Source: DASYRM01 sp036004405 (GTDB taxonomy: Bacteria; Acidobacteriota; Vicinamibacteria; Vicinamibacterales; UBA2999). Taken from it: a DNA stretch of 64,000 nt. The first letter of the stretch is position 1. Every line of letters begins with the position of its first letter. The stretch is taken from assembly GCA_036004405.1 (NCBI GenBank), contig DASYRM010000154.1, positions 8,417 through 72,416 on the forward strand, given 5' to 3'. Made by a program: the position numbers and the translations under genes. This document shows positions 62,753-64,000 of this stretch, piece after piece. The notes below the pieces were generated by a model. It was not told the origin of the DNA and did no database searches. It worked only from the letters and a program-made list of their open reading frames with translations.

Positions 62753-64000
62753 ATGCCCCACCTGGAACCCTCGGCCGTCCTTGCAGCCGTGGCCCGGCTC
62801 GTCGCCGAAACACCGAGCCTGACCGACGTCGTGTCGCGCCTTGCGGTCATCGTCCGCGACGGCGTGGCCTTCGATCAGCTCTTCGTCCTGCGGCTCGACC
62901 GCCCCGAATCGCTGGTCGCCTACGCCGCCACACCGGCCGGCGAAGTCCAGGTGACGGCCCACCGAATCGGGAGCGGCGCACCGCCGTCGGCGCCGGTGGA
63001 TCCCAACGCGCGCTCGCAGGTGCTGTGCACGATCCGCCAGGGCGCCCATGTGCTCGGCGCCACCTGGCTCACCTCGTCAGCCGACGACGCGTTCAGCCGC
63101 GAGGACCAGGCGCTGATGGACGCGGTGGCGGATCTGCTCGTGCTCGCCATCCAGAACGCATCGCTGAGAGAACGCGAGTTCCTGCGCCGCGAGCGCATCG
63201 AGAGCCTGCAGCGCCTGCTGCACACCATGGCCGGCGCCCTCGACGTCCGCCAGGTCTTTCCCGAAGTGTCGGAGGTGGTGCGCGGCGGGCTGCCGCACGA
63301 TTTCCTCGTGCTCACCGCCTGGGACGATTCCGGAACCACCTCGCGCATGTACGCCGTGGCCGGCGCCGCCACCGACGATCCCGGCTTCTGGGCGCCGATT
63401 CAGCTCAGCGAATCGGAGCGCGCGCGGCTCCTGAACCGCGACCCCTACATCGTGCACGACGCCGACGAGGAATTCGAGCAGGAGGGCCCGCAGGCGAAGT
63501 GGTTCTCGCGCATCGGCGCGCGCTCCGCGGTGCGGGTACCGCTGCCGCTCGGCACCGGCGTCTTCGGCTCGCTCTTCTTCGCCTCACGCGACGTCGATCG
63601 CTTCGCCGAAGCCGACATCGACTTCGCGCGCCGCGTCGCCGATCACCTCGCCTTGGCGCTGTCGCACCAGCATCTTGCCGAGACCGCCGCCACCGCGGCC
63701 CGTCTCGAAGTGCAGGTGGCCACGCTCACCCGCGAGCTCGAGGCGCGCGGCGGGGTTCGCCGCGTCGTTGGCCACAGCAAGCAGTGGAAAGAGGTGCTGG
63801 CGCAGGCCACGCGCGTGGCCCAGACCGAAACGACCGTGCTGCTGACGGGCGAGTCGGGCACCGGCAAAGAAGTCATCGCGCGATTCATTCATCACGGGTC
63901 GCGGCGCAGCCGTGGACCGTTTGTCGCGATCAACTGCGCCGCGCTTCCCGATCAGTTGCTGGAATCGGAGTTGTTCGGTCACGAGCGCGGTGCGTTCACG
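62753..64000 (+). CDS. GAF-domain sigma54-dependent activator (3' end outside window)
   Basis: 416 codons visible. Two GAF-like domains (about 20-150 and 160-325; ...SVRVPLPLGTGVFGSLFFASRDVDRFAEADIDFARRVAD-like core, in parts), a coiled linker and the beginning of the sigma54 AAA+ domain: GHSKQWKEV, Walker A GESGTGKE at 367-374, then FVAINCAALPDQLLESELFG and GERGAFT-type loop at the edge. It should bind a small ligand by GAF and activate sigma54 promoters. The DNA-binding end lies beyond 64000. Confidence 0.92.
   Translation, partial: MPHLEPSAVLAAVARLVAETPSLTDVVSRLAVIVRDGVAFDQLFVLRLDRPESLVAYAATPAGEVQVTAHRIGSGAPPSAPVDPNARSQVLCTIRQGAHVLGATWLTSSADDAFSREDQALMDAVADLLVLAIQNASLREREFLRRERIESLQRLLHTMAGALDVRQVFPEVSEVVRGGLPHDFLVLTAWDDSGTTSRMYAVAGAATDDPGFWAPIQLSESERARLLNRDPYIVHDADEEFEQEGPQAKWFSRIGARSAVRVPLPLGTGVFGSLFFASRDVDRFAEADIDFARRVADHLALALSHQHLAETAATAARLEVQVATLTRELEARGGVRRVVGHSKQWKEVLAQATRVAQTETTVLLTGESGTGKEVIARFIHHGSRRSRGPFVAINCAALPDQLLESELFGHERGAFT

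Overview
The window is a 64 kb piece of a GC-rich, Gram-negative-type chromosome with dense, often overlapping genes. The best guess is an acidobacterium, probably of the Vicinamibacteria (subdivision 6) kind. This rests on a VWFA-type lipid-envelope-era gene of the kind described as the 'VWFA-related Acidobacterial domain' (31083-32021), TonB receptors with aromatic C-termini, an NtrYX pair, CIRCE-controlled groESL and a GC-rich codon style throughout. It is an inference without a database search. Almost everything looks like core chromosome. I see no phage, insertion sequence, CRISPR array, rRNA or tRNA, and no stretch above 300 bases without a gene.

Layout. 1-5297 (minus): one operon of a TPR membrane protein, a zinc-ribbon/RDD membrane protein, pgpA, cinA, gpsA (apparent ATT start) and ftsY (cut by the window edge). 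5500-10852 (plus): a three-gene overlapping operon of a PLP aminotransferase, a large FAD/Fe-S 2-hydroxyacid dehydrogenase and an SLC13/MatC-type transporter. 10917-15991 (minus): an iron-uptake block of a PepSY membrane protein, an STN-containing TonB receptor, a PiuC-type dioxygenase and a VIT1/CCC1-type protein, preceded by a 7-1-7 palindrome of the Fur type. 16169-22406 (minus): a tight operon of a flippase-like membrane protein, nrdR, ntrY, ntrX and a D-threonine-aldolase-like enzyme. 22516-25797 (plus): purC, a tiny Fis-type protein, then groES-groEL behind a promoter with a CIRCE operator and followed by a strong terminator.

25977-32340: a TonB receptor and a hybrid histidine kinase, a convergent TonB gene, the VWA gene, and tatA. 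32342-36218 (minus): rnr, a glycerate kinase and an unknown 103-residue protein. 36317-41041 (minus): ftsX, ftsE, gatB and pckA. 41241-43673 (plus): ECF sigma factor, putative anti-sigma factor and a plant/cyanobacterial-length ispH. 43799-50818 (plus): a Spy/CpxP-like protein and a TolC-adaptor-RND efflux system with glycine-rich extensions. 50828-58115 (minus): folK, a ferritin-like protein, a DksA/TraR protein, the ybbP-ybbA-tesA trio, a phosphoglucose/phosphomannose isomerase and a PP2C phosphatase. 58226-64000: a TPR-sigma54 activator, a PilZ-like protein, a metallo-beta-lactamase-fold hydrolase and a GAF-sigma54 activator cut by the window edge.

Non-coding structure worth attention: (1) a dispersed two-hairpin element in three intergenic places, with a conserved first hairpin and a second hairpin whose arms change together; (2) a second dispersed palindrome family, with a constant TGAA loop, covarying arms and a CTAC tail, in four gene ends; (3) a recurring TAnnnT box 6-8 bases ahead of start codons, which suggests many leaderless transcripts.
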